A stretch of 5,040 nt of DNA. It comes from an uncultured Campylobacter sp. (GTDB lineage Bacteria; Campylobacterota; Campylobacteria; Campylobacterales; Campylobacteraceae). A program made the translations under genes and the position numbers. The DNA is taken from assembly GCF_938045465.1 (NCBI RefSeq), contig NZ_CALIBF010000010.1, positions 1 through 5,040 on the forward strand. Direction: 5' to 3'. Below are positions 1-5,040 of the stretch, one piece after another (position 1 is the first letter of the stretch; the number at the start of each line of letters is the position of its first letter). The notes below the pieces were generated by a model, which was not told where the DNA came from, made no database searches, and saw nothing but the letters and a program-made list of their open reading frames with translations.

Positions 1-101
1 CGCAGAGGGTGGCGCTGCCCCGCAGCACCGCATTGCTCTGCTCGCCCACAAACCCCACCCATCCCCCGACGACGCTTTAAGCGGTGCAGGCTGTGCCTGA
101 G
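1..101. other. Unassigned window edge, possibly the end of a neighbouring gene
   Basis: This GC- and C-rich stretch differs from the AAATTT-rich DNA elsewhere. On the plus strand all three frames are open for most of its length, with stops at 78-80 (TAA), 98-100 (TGA) and 103-105 (TAA). A plus-strand gene ending at 98-100 would converge almost end-to-end on the minus-strand gene that stops at 102. On the minus strand a frame beginning after a stop near 77-79 reads a protein-like WVGFVGEQSNAVLRGSATL, with GTG at 56-58 as a possible start but no ribosome binding site. A 5-bp hairpin CAGGC-TGT-GCCTG lies at 87-99. I cannot choose between a gene end, a gene start or spacer. Confidence 0.3.
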
Positions 102-629
102 TTAAATTTCAACATCCATATTAACGGATTCAATCTGCAGCCCGCGCAGATCCGCGAGCTGCTGCACCGCGGCGTCCGTCTCGGCATTTTTGGGAAGGAC
201 GATGTGAAAGCCGCGATCAAACGCCAAGAAAAAATTCTCCCCGCCCGCAGCGATTCGATTTAGCGAGCGCGCGGCAAATTTCTCGCTTGCGCGCGGCTCG
301 CCCTTCGAAAACGAGATCGTCTCGTCGTCCGCGATGAAGCTCATCTCCGTGCTCGAGTCTTGCGCGAGCTTAGCGGCAGAGAGATGTTTTCTTAGCATGC
401 GGCGGTAAAATTTCGGATAAAAAATAAGCCACGCCGCGCCCAAAATAACCGACGCCACGCTCGCAATCGGCGCCGTTTTTAAAAGCCCGTCGATGATGAT
501 ACCCATGAGCAAAAACTCAAACGGTATGGCGTAAGTGCTGATGAGGCGCTGTTTGCGCGCCTTTTTGCTGTAAAGCAGCATAAATTTATTGAGATTATCG
601 ACGTCGCGATTGGTGATACGTACTTTCAT
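102..629 (-). CDS. Small two-TM membrane protein, YcxB-like C-terminal domain
   Basis: This intact 175-residue protein starts with ATG at 627-629 and stops with TAA at 102-104. The ribosome binding site AAAGGA (635-640 on the plus-strand numbering) sits 5 bases before the start, which supports this start. The first 28 residues are polar and basic (SKKARKQR). Two hydrophobic segments follow at about residues 30-50 and 54-71, joined by a very short turn, so this looks like an inner-membrane hairpin. A soluble domain from about residue 95 to the end reads as alternating strands, ending in a segment (SLNRIAAGGENFFLAFDRGFH then IVLPKNAE) that resembles the pattern of YcxB-like proteins (Pfam YcxB). 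That family assignment is by eye only. No catalytic residues are visible and the biochemical role is unknown. It is divergent from the large lipid-repair gene and has its own promoter region. YcxB proteins are poorly characterised, so functional confidence is low while gene confidence is high. Confidence 0.85.
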   Translation of the reverse strand: MKVRITNRDVDNLNKFMLLYSKKARKQRLISTYAIPFEFLLMGIIIDGLLKTAPIASVASVILGAAWLIFYPKFYRRMLRKHLSAAKLAQDSSTEMSFIADDETISFSKGEPRASEKFAARSLNRIAAGGENFFLAFDRGFHIVLPKNAETDAAVQQLADLRGLQIESVNMDVEI

Positions 630-652
630 ATTTTTCCTTTAATTTTTCCGTA

Positions 653-658
653 ATTGTA
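653..658 (-). promoter_or_regulatory. Candidate -10 box for the minus-strand membrane protein gene
   Basis: Read on the minus strand this is TACAAT, one mismatch from TATAAT. It lies 23 bases before the ATG, which would give a leader of about 15-20 bases containing the AAAGGA ribosome binding site. No good -35 box is seen at the expected distance. That is common in Campylobacter, whose housekeeping promoters rely mainly on the -10 element. Confidence 0.4.
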
Positions 659-699
659 GCGAAGCCGCCTTAAATTTGCGTCCGTTAACTTCCGTGAGA

Positions 700-705
700 T
701 AAAAT
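700..705 (+). promoter_or_regulatory. Candidate -10 box for the aas fusion gene
   Basis: TAAAAT matches TATAAT at five of six positions. It sits 21 bases before the GTG start, so transcription would begin close to the ribosome binding site AAAGGAG at 715-721 and leave a very short leader. A clear -35 box is absent. The call rests on one hexamer in an AT-rich stretch and is tentative. An earlier start site within 640-690 is also possible. Confidence 0.35.
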
Positions 706-726
706 CGCGCTTTTAAAGGAGCGCCC

Positions 727-3700
727 GTGAAATCTCTATTAAAAATCAACGGATTTTTGCCGTTTTTGGCGATTATGTTTATCAACGCAAGCGTCGATCT
801 GGGCCATAAGATCACGATTCAAAACGTCCTTGTTAAAAGCGCCGATTCGGGCGCTCTCATCGCCCTTACCTCGCTTGTAAATTTGCTGATTTTACTGCCT
901 TACGTATTTCTTTTTAGCGCCAGCGGCTATCTCAACGACAAATTCTCGCGTACCCGCATTACGCGGATCTGCGCGAAACTCGGCGTCGCGCTTACCGCGC
1001 TCATTACGCTAGGATATGCGTGCGGATGGTTTTATTTCGCATTTTTTATGACAATCCTGCTTGCGGCGCAAAGCGCGATCTACTCGCCCGCTAAATACGG
1101 CTTGATTAAAAAAATCGTCGGCGCGAAAAATTTAGGCGCAGCAAACGGCCTCGTGCAGGCTCTTACCATCATCGCGATTCTGCTTTCATCTCTTGTTTTT
1201 TCGGTAATTTTCGAGCTGTTTGCGACGCGCAGCAGAGACGCGGGCGAGCTGATGAGCTCGGTTTGGTTCATCGGCGTGCTTTTGGTCGCGGGCTCCGCGC
1301 TTGAAACATACTACTCATATAAAATTCCATTCTTCGACGCCTCGCAACCACAGGCGGAATTTAATAAAGACGACTATCTTAAGCTTCGCTATCTAAGGCA
1401 AAATTTAAATTTTGTGCTAAAAGACAAAAACGTCCTGCTCTGCACGCTGGGACTTGCGATGTTTTGGGCGGTCTCGCAGCTCGTGATCGCGACCTTCCCG
1501 GCTCACTACAAGAGCCTTAGCGGCAGCGATAACGTAATGGTGATCCAGGTGATCTTGGCGCTTAGTGCGATCGGAATCGCGCTAGGCTCGATCTTTGCGG
1601 GCAGCTACTGCAAAAAACATATCGAGCTCGGTATCGTGCCGTTTGGCGCATTCGGGCTTGCGCTCGCGCTAATGGTGTTAGCCAACGCGCACTCGGTATT
1701 TTGGCTCGGCACGGCGTCGTTTTTCTTCGGATTTAGCGGCGGAATTTTCATCGTGCCGCTCAACGCCGTAATTCAGTTTTTTACCGCCGACGAGCGCATG
1801 GGGCGGGTGCTTGCGGGCTCAAATTTTATTCAAAATATCTTTATGGTGCTGTTTTTGCTCATCGCCATCATCTTGGTGCATTTTGCGGTCGCCAGCGGCG
1901 AAATTTTCGTTATGGCGGCACTGTGCGTGCTTATCTGCGGGATCTTCGGCGCGAAATATTTGCCGCAGCTTTTCGTTAGAATTTTACTCATTCCGTTTAT
2001 GAAATTTGGCTACCAAGTCCACGTAGACGGCATCGAAAACATCCCGCAAAAAGGCGGCGTACTGCTTTTAGGTAACCACATCAGCTGGATCGATTGGGCA
2101 GTGGTGCAGCTCGCCTGCCCGCGCGGGGTGCGCTTCGTGATGCATCGCAGCTACTACGATCTGTGGTATTTGAAGTGGTTTTTTAAAATTTTCCGAGTCA
2201 TTCCGATCGGAGCGGGCGTAAGCAAAAGCGCGATCGAAAGCATTCGCGAGGCGCTAAATGCTGGTGAAGTAGTGGGGCTCTTCCCCGAAGGCCACATCAG
2301 CTACAACGGCCGCATAGACGAGTTTCAAGGCGGATTTGAGCTAGCTGCGCACGATACGAACTCCGTCATCGTGCCTTTTTATATCAGAGGGCTTTGGGGA
2401 TCGACGTTTTCGCGCGCCAGCGAGCATTATAAAAGAACGATCTCGCAAAACGGTAAAAACGCACTTCGCGTAAGCTTCGGCGCGCCGATTGAGGCAAATT
2501 CCAAGGCGCACGAGGTAAAGCGCGCGGTAACGGAGCTGTCGTTTTTCAGCTGGGGCAAATACCTCGCAAGCCTAAAGCCGCTTGCTTACAACTGGCTAAA
2601 TCAAGCTAAACGATCGCCTTTTAAGCGTGTAGCGGTCGATAGCACGGGAGTGAGCTTCACAAATTTAGCGATGATGAGCGCCGTTTTGATACTTCGCAAA
2701 AGGCTAAAGAGTCGCATAAGCAGCGAGGAAAACGTCGGTATCATTTTGCCTAGCTCGGTCATCGCAAGCGCCGTAAATTTAACGCTTTTTGCGATGGGCA
2801 AAACGAGCGTAAATTTAAACTACACGCTAAGCGAGGAAAATTTAATCTACTGCGCGGATAAAGCAAACATCCGCACGATCATCAGCTCGCGAAAATTCGT
2901 AGAAAAGCTCAAATCAAAGGGCTTTGAGCTAGAGAGTTCGATCGGCGATCGGCTCGTATACCTTGAGGATCTAAGCGAGGGTGTCTCTAAAAACGAGCGC
3001 ATAGCCTGCGCGCTAAAATCGCTGCTAATGCCTAAAATTTTATTTCGCGCGCTGTATTTTAAGCCGCACGCGATAGATGACGTAGCGACCATTTTATTTA
3101 GCAGCGGCAGCGAAGGAAAGCCCAAAGGCGTGGTTTTGACGCATAAAAATATAATGGCGAACGTCCGTCAAATTTCAGAGCTCATAAACGCCACCGAGCA
3201 CGACGCGATTTTAGCGTCGCTGCCGATCTTTCACTGCTTCGGGCTTACCGTAACGACGCTATTTCCGCTAAACGACGGAATTTTAAGCATCCACGTGCCC
3301 GATCCTACGGACGCCTTTAGCGTCGGCAAGATGAGCGCAAAATACGGCGCTACGATAATGTTCGGCACGTCGACGTTTTTTAGACTCTACACCAAAAATA
3401 AAAGGCTCAATCCGCTTATGCTAGCAAGCATCCGCCTGGCGATTGCGGGCGCGGAGAAGCTAAACGAAAACGTCCGAAAGGAATTTAAGATAAAATTCGG
3501 TATCGAAATTTACGAGGGCTACGGCACGACCGAGACTGCGCCGGTGGTGAGCGTAAATACGCCGAACGTCCTCGAGCCCGATTTTTTCAAAGAGCTTCAC
3601 TTCAACCGCGAAAAGAGCGTCGGCTTGCCGCTTGCAGGCACGGTCATAAAAATAACCGATCCCGCCTCGCTGCAACCGCTATCAAACGGGCAGGAGGGGC

Positions 3701-4170
3701 TTATCTTAATCGGCGGACATCAGGTTATGAAGGAGTACTACGATGAGCCGGCAAAAACCGCCGAAGCGATCGCACAAATAAACGACGTGCGCTACTACAA
3801 GAGCGGCGACATCGGCTATATCGACGACGACGGGTTTTTATTTATCACCGACCGCCTTTCGCGCTTTGCCAAAATCGGCGGCGAGATGATCAGCCTGGGT
3901 GCGGTAGAAAGCGCCGTGGACGAAATTTTAGGCGAAAGCGCGATCTATTCGTGCGTAAATCTAAAAGACGAGAAAAAGGGCGAAAAGATCGCTCTGCTTT
4001 ATGTGGGTGAGGCGAGCGAGGATGAAATTTCGCGCCGCCTAAAGGACTCCGCGCTGGCGCCGATAATGCAGCCAAGCGTCGTGAAAAAGGTCGAGCAAAT
4101 CCCGGTGCTCGGCAGCGGCAAGGTAAATCTCAAAGCGGTAAAGGATCTGGCGATAGAGCTCGGGCTGTAA
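727..4170 (+). CDS. aas: Trifunctional lysophospholipid transporter / acyltransferase / acyl-ACP synthetase (LplT-Aas fusion)
   Basis: This protein should repair membrane phospholipids: flip lysophospholipid inward, activate a free fatty acid with ATP, and re-acylate the lysolipid. It has 1147 intact residues, about the sum of separate E. coli LplT (~400) and Aas (~720). Residues ~1-420 are an MFS domain with about 12 membrane segments, and the loop after segment 2 reads GYLNDKFSRTR (67-77). Residues ~425-610 are a PlsC acyltransferase with NHISWID (450-456; H451 and D456 form HX4D), FPEGH (519-523) and VPFYIRG (549-555). Residues ~640-1147 are an AMP-forming ligase: P-loop SSGSEGKPKG (792-801), LPIFHCFGLT (832-841), AGAEKL (907-912), YEGYGTTET (929-937), SGD (1026-1028), DRLSRFAKIGGE (1042-1053) and a C-terminal GSGK whose K1132 is the expected adenylation lysine. 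These ligase motifs closely follow E. coli Aas as I remember it. All key residues are present, so it should be active. The start is GTG: AAAGGAG (715-721) lies 5 bases upstream, an in-frame stop is at 700-702, and the next ATG (codon 17) would cut into the first membrane segment. It appears to be a single-gene transcription unit. The exact lipid substrate is inferred. Confidence 0.95.
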   Translation: MKSLLKINGFLPFLAIMFINASVDLGHKITIQNVLVKSADSGALIALTSLVNLLILLPYVFLFSASGYLNDKFSRTRITRICAKLGVALTALITLGYACGWFYFAFFMTILLAAQSAIYSPAKYGLIKKIVGAKNLGAANGLVQALTIIAILLSSLVFSVIFELFATRSRDAGELMSSVWFIGVLLVAGSALETYYSYKIPFFDASQPQAEFNKDDYLKLRYLRQNLNFVLKDKNVLLCTLGLAMFWAVSQLVIATFPAHYKSLSGSDNVMVIQVILALSAIGIALGSIFAGSYCKKHIELGIVPFGAFGLALALMVLANAHSVFWLGTASFFFGFSGGIFIVPLNAVIQFFTADERMGRVLAGSNFIQNIFMVLFLLIAIILVHFAVASGEIFVMAALCVLICGIFGAKYLPQLFVRILLIPFMKFGYQVHVDGIENIPQKGGVLLLGNHISWIDWAVVQLACPRGVRFVMHRSYYDLWYLKWFFKIFRVIPIGAGVSKSAIESIREALNAGEVVGLFPEGHISYNGRIDEFQGGFELAAHDTNSVIVPFYIRGLWGSTFSRASEHYKRTISQNGKNALRVSFGAPIEANSKAHEVKRAVTELSFFSWGKYLASLKPLAYNWLNQAKRSPFKRVAVDSTGVSFTNLAMMSAVLILRKRLKSRISSEENVGIILPSSVIASAVNLTLFAMGKTSVNLNYTLSEENLIYCADKANIRTIISSRKFVEKLKSKGFELESSIGDRLVYLEDLSEGVSKNERIACALKSLLMPKILFRALYFKPHAIDDVATILFSSGSEGKPKGVVLTHKNIMANVRQISELINATEHDAILASLPIFHCFGLTVTTLFPLNDGILSIHVPDPTDAFSVGKMSAKYGATIMFGTSTFFRLYTKNKRLNPLMLASIRLAIAGAEKLNENVRKEFKIKFGIEIYEGYGTTETAPVVSVNTPNVLEPDFFKELHFNREKSVGLPLAGTVIKITDPASLQPLSNGQEGLILIGGHQVMKEYYDEPAKTAEAIAQINDVRYYKSGDIGYIDDDGFLFITDRLSRFAKIGGEMISLGAVESAVDEILGESAIYSCVNLKDEKKGEKIALLYVGEASEDEISRRLKDSALAPIMQPSVVKKVEQIPVLGSGKVNLKAVKDLAIELGL

Positions 4171-4192
4171 ATTTTAAAGCCTTAAAATTTAC
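4167..4192 (+). terminator. Perfect 11-bp inverted repeat across the aas stop codon, possible terminator
   Basis: GTAAATTTTAA (4167-4177) and TTAAAATTTAC (4182-4192) are perfect inverse complements around the loop AGCC (4178-4181). The left arm includes the TAA stop. The stem is almost all A-T and no clean T-run follows, so it is not a textbook intrinsic terminator. It is nevertheless the most obvious transcript-end structure after the gene. It could also be an AT-rich palindrome of the same kind as others downstream. Confidence 0.4.
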
Positions 4193-4193
4193 G

Positions 4194-4288
4194 CTCTAAA
4201 TTTTAAATTTACGCCTCTTCGCGCTATTCGCGCGGGATAGTACAAAGAGGATAAGCCCTCTAAATTTTAAATTTATGCCTTGTCGCGC
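4194..4288 (+). repeat. 31-bp direct repeat pair (28/31 identical)
   Basis: Copies at 4194-4224 and 4258-4288 begin CTCTAAATTTTAAATTTA and end TCGCGC, differing at three positions. Their starts are 64 bases apart. The first 18 bases are identical and contain TAAATTT-T-AAATTTA, which is nearly self-complementary. A GC hairpin region fills the space between the copies. Confidence 0.7.
4214..4261 (+). other. Nested and alternative hairpins between the 31-bp repeats
   Basis: CCTCTT (4214-4219) can pair with AAGAGG (4245-4250), enclosing the hairpin CGCGC-TATTC-GCGCG (4220-4234). The same AGAGG (4246-4250) can instead pair with CCTCT (4257-4261) over a 6-base loop. The two outer pairings exclude each other. 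No clean T-run follows, so a terminator call is not justified. If the region is transcribed it would be structured. Confidence 0.35.
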
Positions 4289-4384
4289 CGCATAGTTTTG
4301 CGGTTTTTCGCTCCTAGCGGCGGGCGATCTCGCGGGATTATGCTGCCGTTTTTGAGAACGAGAGCCGCGCGCGATTGCGGCGTT

Positions 4385-4474
4385 AAATTTATGCTAAATT
4401 TTGCAGAGGTGAGCTGCTGCTGATCCCACGATTTTTCGCGGTTGCAGCGCCAAATTTATGCTAAATTTTACAGA
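4385..4474 (+). repeat. 23-bp direct repeat pair (22/23 identical)
   Basis: Copies at 4385-4407 and 4452-4474 consist of AAATTTATGC followed by TAAATTTT and then GCAGA or ACAGA, with one mismatch. The starts are 67 bases apart, close to the 64-base step of the 31-bp repeats upstream. Within each copy the two AAATTT hexamers start 11 bases apart, about one helical turn. Confidence 0.7.
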
Positions 4475-4537
4475 CAGACGGCAGCCACTCGCTGCGCAGA
4501 TAGACAAAATTTTACATTAAACGGCGCGCGAAATTTC

Positions 4538-4620
4538 ACGGCAGAGCAGCTGCGGGGAGAATTTTTACGGCGTGTGAGTGGAAAGAAATTTCAATGGCGT
4601 ATGTGCGGAGAGAAATTTTA
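4538..4620 (+). repeat. Decayed 27-bp tandem repeat, about three units
   Basis: Units at 4567-4593 and 4594-4620 match at about 21 of 27 positions and share the frame AYGGCGT then RGAAATTTYA. A more diverged 29-base unit lies at 4538-4566 (ACGGC, then TGCGGGGAGAATTTTT), and a shortened relative (ACGGCGCGCG then AAATTTC) at 4521-4537. The period is a multiple of three, but no recognised protein runs through it. The divergence between units suggests an old duplication. Confidence 0.55.
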
Positions 4621-4647
4621 GCGACATTACTTTCCGCTTCGCCGCTT

Positions 4648-4667
4648 ATAAAATTTGCAAATTTTAT
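4648..4667. repeat. Perfect 20-bp AT-rich palindrome
   Basis: The sequence is symmetric about 4657/4658, with the core AAAATTTGCAAATTTT and flanks AT on each side. There is no loop, so as DNA it would suit a dimeric binding protein better than an RNA hairpin. It lies about 300 bases before the possible gene start at the right edge and could be an operator, but no promoter is visible beside it. Chance assembly from two AAATTT hexamers is also possible. Confidence 0.5.
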
Positions 4668-4678
4668 TTCCCGAGTGT

Positions 4679-4696
4679 ACGCCGATTACGCCGATG
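4679..4696 (+). repeat. 9-bp tandem duplication ACGCCGATT/ACGCCGATG
   Basis: Two adjacent 9-base units differ only in the last base. This is a small local duplication directly after the 20-bp palindrome, with no function suggested. Confidence 0.5.
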
Positions 4697-4697
4697 A

Positions 4698-4709
4698 GGT
4701 TTATAAACC
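4698..4709. repeat. Perfect 12-bp palindrome GGTTTATAAACC
   Basis: This is a perfectly symmetric 12-mer centred at 4703/4704. Unlike the other palindromes here it is not built from AAATTT. It is the size of a dimeric regulator site, but no adjacent gene start or promoter supports a role. Confidence 0.35.
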
Positions 4710-4947
4710 GCTATACGCAAACTCTCGGCTTTGTCCTTCCGCCGTCACAGAGGCTAAATTTTTTCTAATCACGCTACGTGTGCCTCCAAGCAGGTCTGTA
4801 TTTACATGAGCGCAAAAGTATCCAGCAGCTCTAAATTTAAAAGATAAATTTCATTCGTGCAGATTAAAATTTTAAAATTTCAAAGCCCAATCTGTTTAAA
4901 TTTAACCGAAGTCGGCAGAGCTAAATTTTAAAAAGGTCTAAGCTTTA

Positions 4948-5040
4948 ATGATTTTAAAAAAGATGAAAGTGCCGCGAAGCGCACGCTCCACGGCAAATTT
5001 AAAGGAGGACTATTTAAAAGATGGAGCGATCTGCGCTACC
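4948..5040 (+). CDS. Possible start of an unrecognised gene, cut by the window end
   Basis: A plus-strand frame opens after a stop at 4939-4941. It has ATG at 4948 and again at 4963 and runs without a stop to the window end, 31 codons from the first ATG. The peptide begins MILKKMKVPRSARSTANLK and its codons (AAT TTA, GCG ATC, AAA) resemble those of the aas gene. Upstream of 4948 is only a weak AAAAAGG at 4930-4936. A rival reading uses the strong ribosome binding sequence AAAGGAGG at 5001-5008 and ATG at 5021 in another frame (MERSAL), though its 12-base spacing is longer than the 5 bases seen at the other two genes. I recognise no family in either. Too little sequence is visible to decide. 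Confidence 0.25.
   Translation, partial: MILKKMKVPRSARSTANLKEDYLKDGAICAT
5001..5008 (+). promoter_or_regulatory. Strong Shine-Dalgarno-like sequence AAAGGAGG near the window end
   Basis: This is the best anti-16S match in the window. The nearest downstream start is ATG at 5021, 12 bases away. If it is used, a gene begins at 5021 and the overlapping frame from 4948 is spurious. If the 4948 frame is the real one, these bases simply encode part of it (LKED). Only sequence beyond 5040 can settle this. Confidence 0.35.

Larger units (their letters stand above)
4185..4461 (+). repeat. Five same-direction copies of AAATTTAYGC
   Basis: The 10-mer AAATTTAYGC occurs at 4185-4194 and 4205-4214 (both with ACGC) and at 4269-4278, 4385-4394 and 4452-4461 (all with ATGC), always on the plus strand. 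Three copies (4185, 4385, 4452) are followed closely by another TAAATTTT. The copies are not evenly spaced, so this is a dispersed short repeat and not a simple tandem array. It may be a protein-binding motif, the relic of duplicated segments, or a product of genome-wide AAATTT bias. The shared orientation and the AYGC tail argue for more than AT bias. Confidence 0.6.
4171..4940. other. Repeat-rich intergenic region with no supported gene
   Basis: Nothing here looks like a recognisable protein, tRNA or rRNA. No CRISPR structure (regular identical repeats with unique spacers) is present. By eye, bases 4171-5040 hold about 23 AAATTT hexamers, roughly one per 38 bases, against about one per 200 inside the aas gene. 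Many are arranged in direct repeats or palindromes, listed separately. Between them are GC-rich blocks (4212-4240, 4281-4380, 4475-4500, 4538-4560) with short hairpins. The plus strand is open from 4504 to a TGA at 4807-4809, with an ATG at 4594, but the predicted peptide is unfamiliar, uses codons that look atypical beside aas (AGG, CCT, TCT), and contains the tandem repeat and the 20-bp palindrome. I treat it as non-coding or decayed. Confidence 0.6.

Noticed and set aside
87..99. Terminator hairpin CAGGC-TGT-GCCTG after the minus-strand gene
   Set aside because: The stem is only 5 bp with a 3-base loop and no T-run follows on either strand.
1811..2002. 63-residue plus-strand frame within aas
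   Set aside because: It is an out-of-frame shadow of the last MFS membrane segments; the main frame is continuous with no sign of a frameshift.
2601..3125. Minus-strand reading frames of 66 and 92 residues inside the aas gene
   Set aside because: They are antisense shadows of a strongly conserved coding region with clear family motifs on the plus strand, and have no recognisable products.
4185..4620. CRISPR array
   Set aside because: The repeats are few, short, AT-rich, unevenly spaced and imperfect, and the segments between them are not uniform spacers. No cas gene is present.
4594..4809. 71-residue plus-strand reading frame as a gene
   Set aside because: The product is unfamiliar, its codons look atypical beside the aas gene, and the frame overlaps a tandem repeat and a perfect palindrome. 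Kept only as a low-interest finding.
4171..5040. tRNA or other standard RNA gene
   Set aside because: No T-loop GGTTCRA-type block with matching acceptor and anticodon stems was seen on the plus strand. The hairpins found are too short and isolated.
4171..5040. Insertion sequence or mobile element remnant
   Set aside because: No transposase-like reading frame, no paired terminal inverted repeats and no target duplication could be identified; the repeats are direct and short.

Overview
The window looks like chromosomal DNA of a Campylobacterota bacterium, most likely a higher-GC Campylobacter of the oral type (gracilis/rectus/showae/concisus-like). This is inferred from three things. The hexamer AAATTT is very abundant in and between genes although the coding DNA is fairly GC-rich. 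The codon use is typical (AAT TTA, GCG, AAA). The main gene is a three-part MFS-PlsC-AMP-ligase fusion of the kind annotated as Aas in this group. No database search was possible, so genus and species are not proven.

Layout: bases 1-101 are GC/C-rich and open in several frames, and may hold the edge of a neighbouring gene. Bases 102-629 (minus strand) encode a 175-residue protein with two membrane segments and a C-terminal domain resembling the YcxB-like family. Bases 630-726 are a short divergent intergenic region with a ribosome binding site and a plausible -10 box for each flanking gene. Bases 727-4170 (plus strand) hold one long intact gene of 1147 residues that joins a lysophospholipid flippase (LplT-like MFS), a PlsC-type acyltransferase and an acyl-ACP synthetase. 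Bases 4171-about 4940 contain no gene I can support. This stretch is crowded with AAATTT-based direct repeats, perfect AT-rich palindromes, a decayed 27-bp tandem repeat and small GC hairpins. The last ~90 bases may contain the start of another plus-strand gene that runs off the window.

Function: the large gene is a self-contained phospholipid repair machine. The MFS part should bring lysophospholipid to the cytoplasmic face, the ligase part should activate a free fatty acid with ATP, and the PlsC part should re-acylate the lysolipid. The divergently transcribed small membrane protein has no demonstrable link to it beyond the shared intergenic region. I see no clear new defence, mobile or CRISPR-like system. 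The least explained part of the window is the repeat-rich gene-free stretch after the fusion gene.
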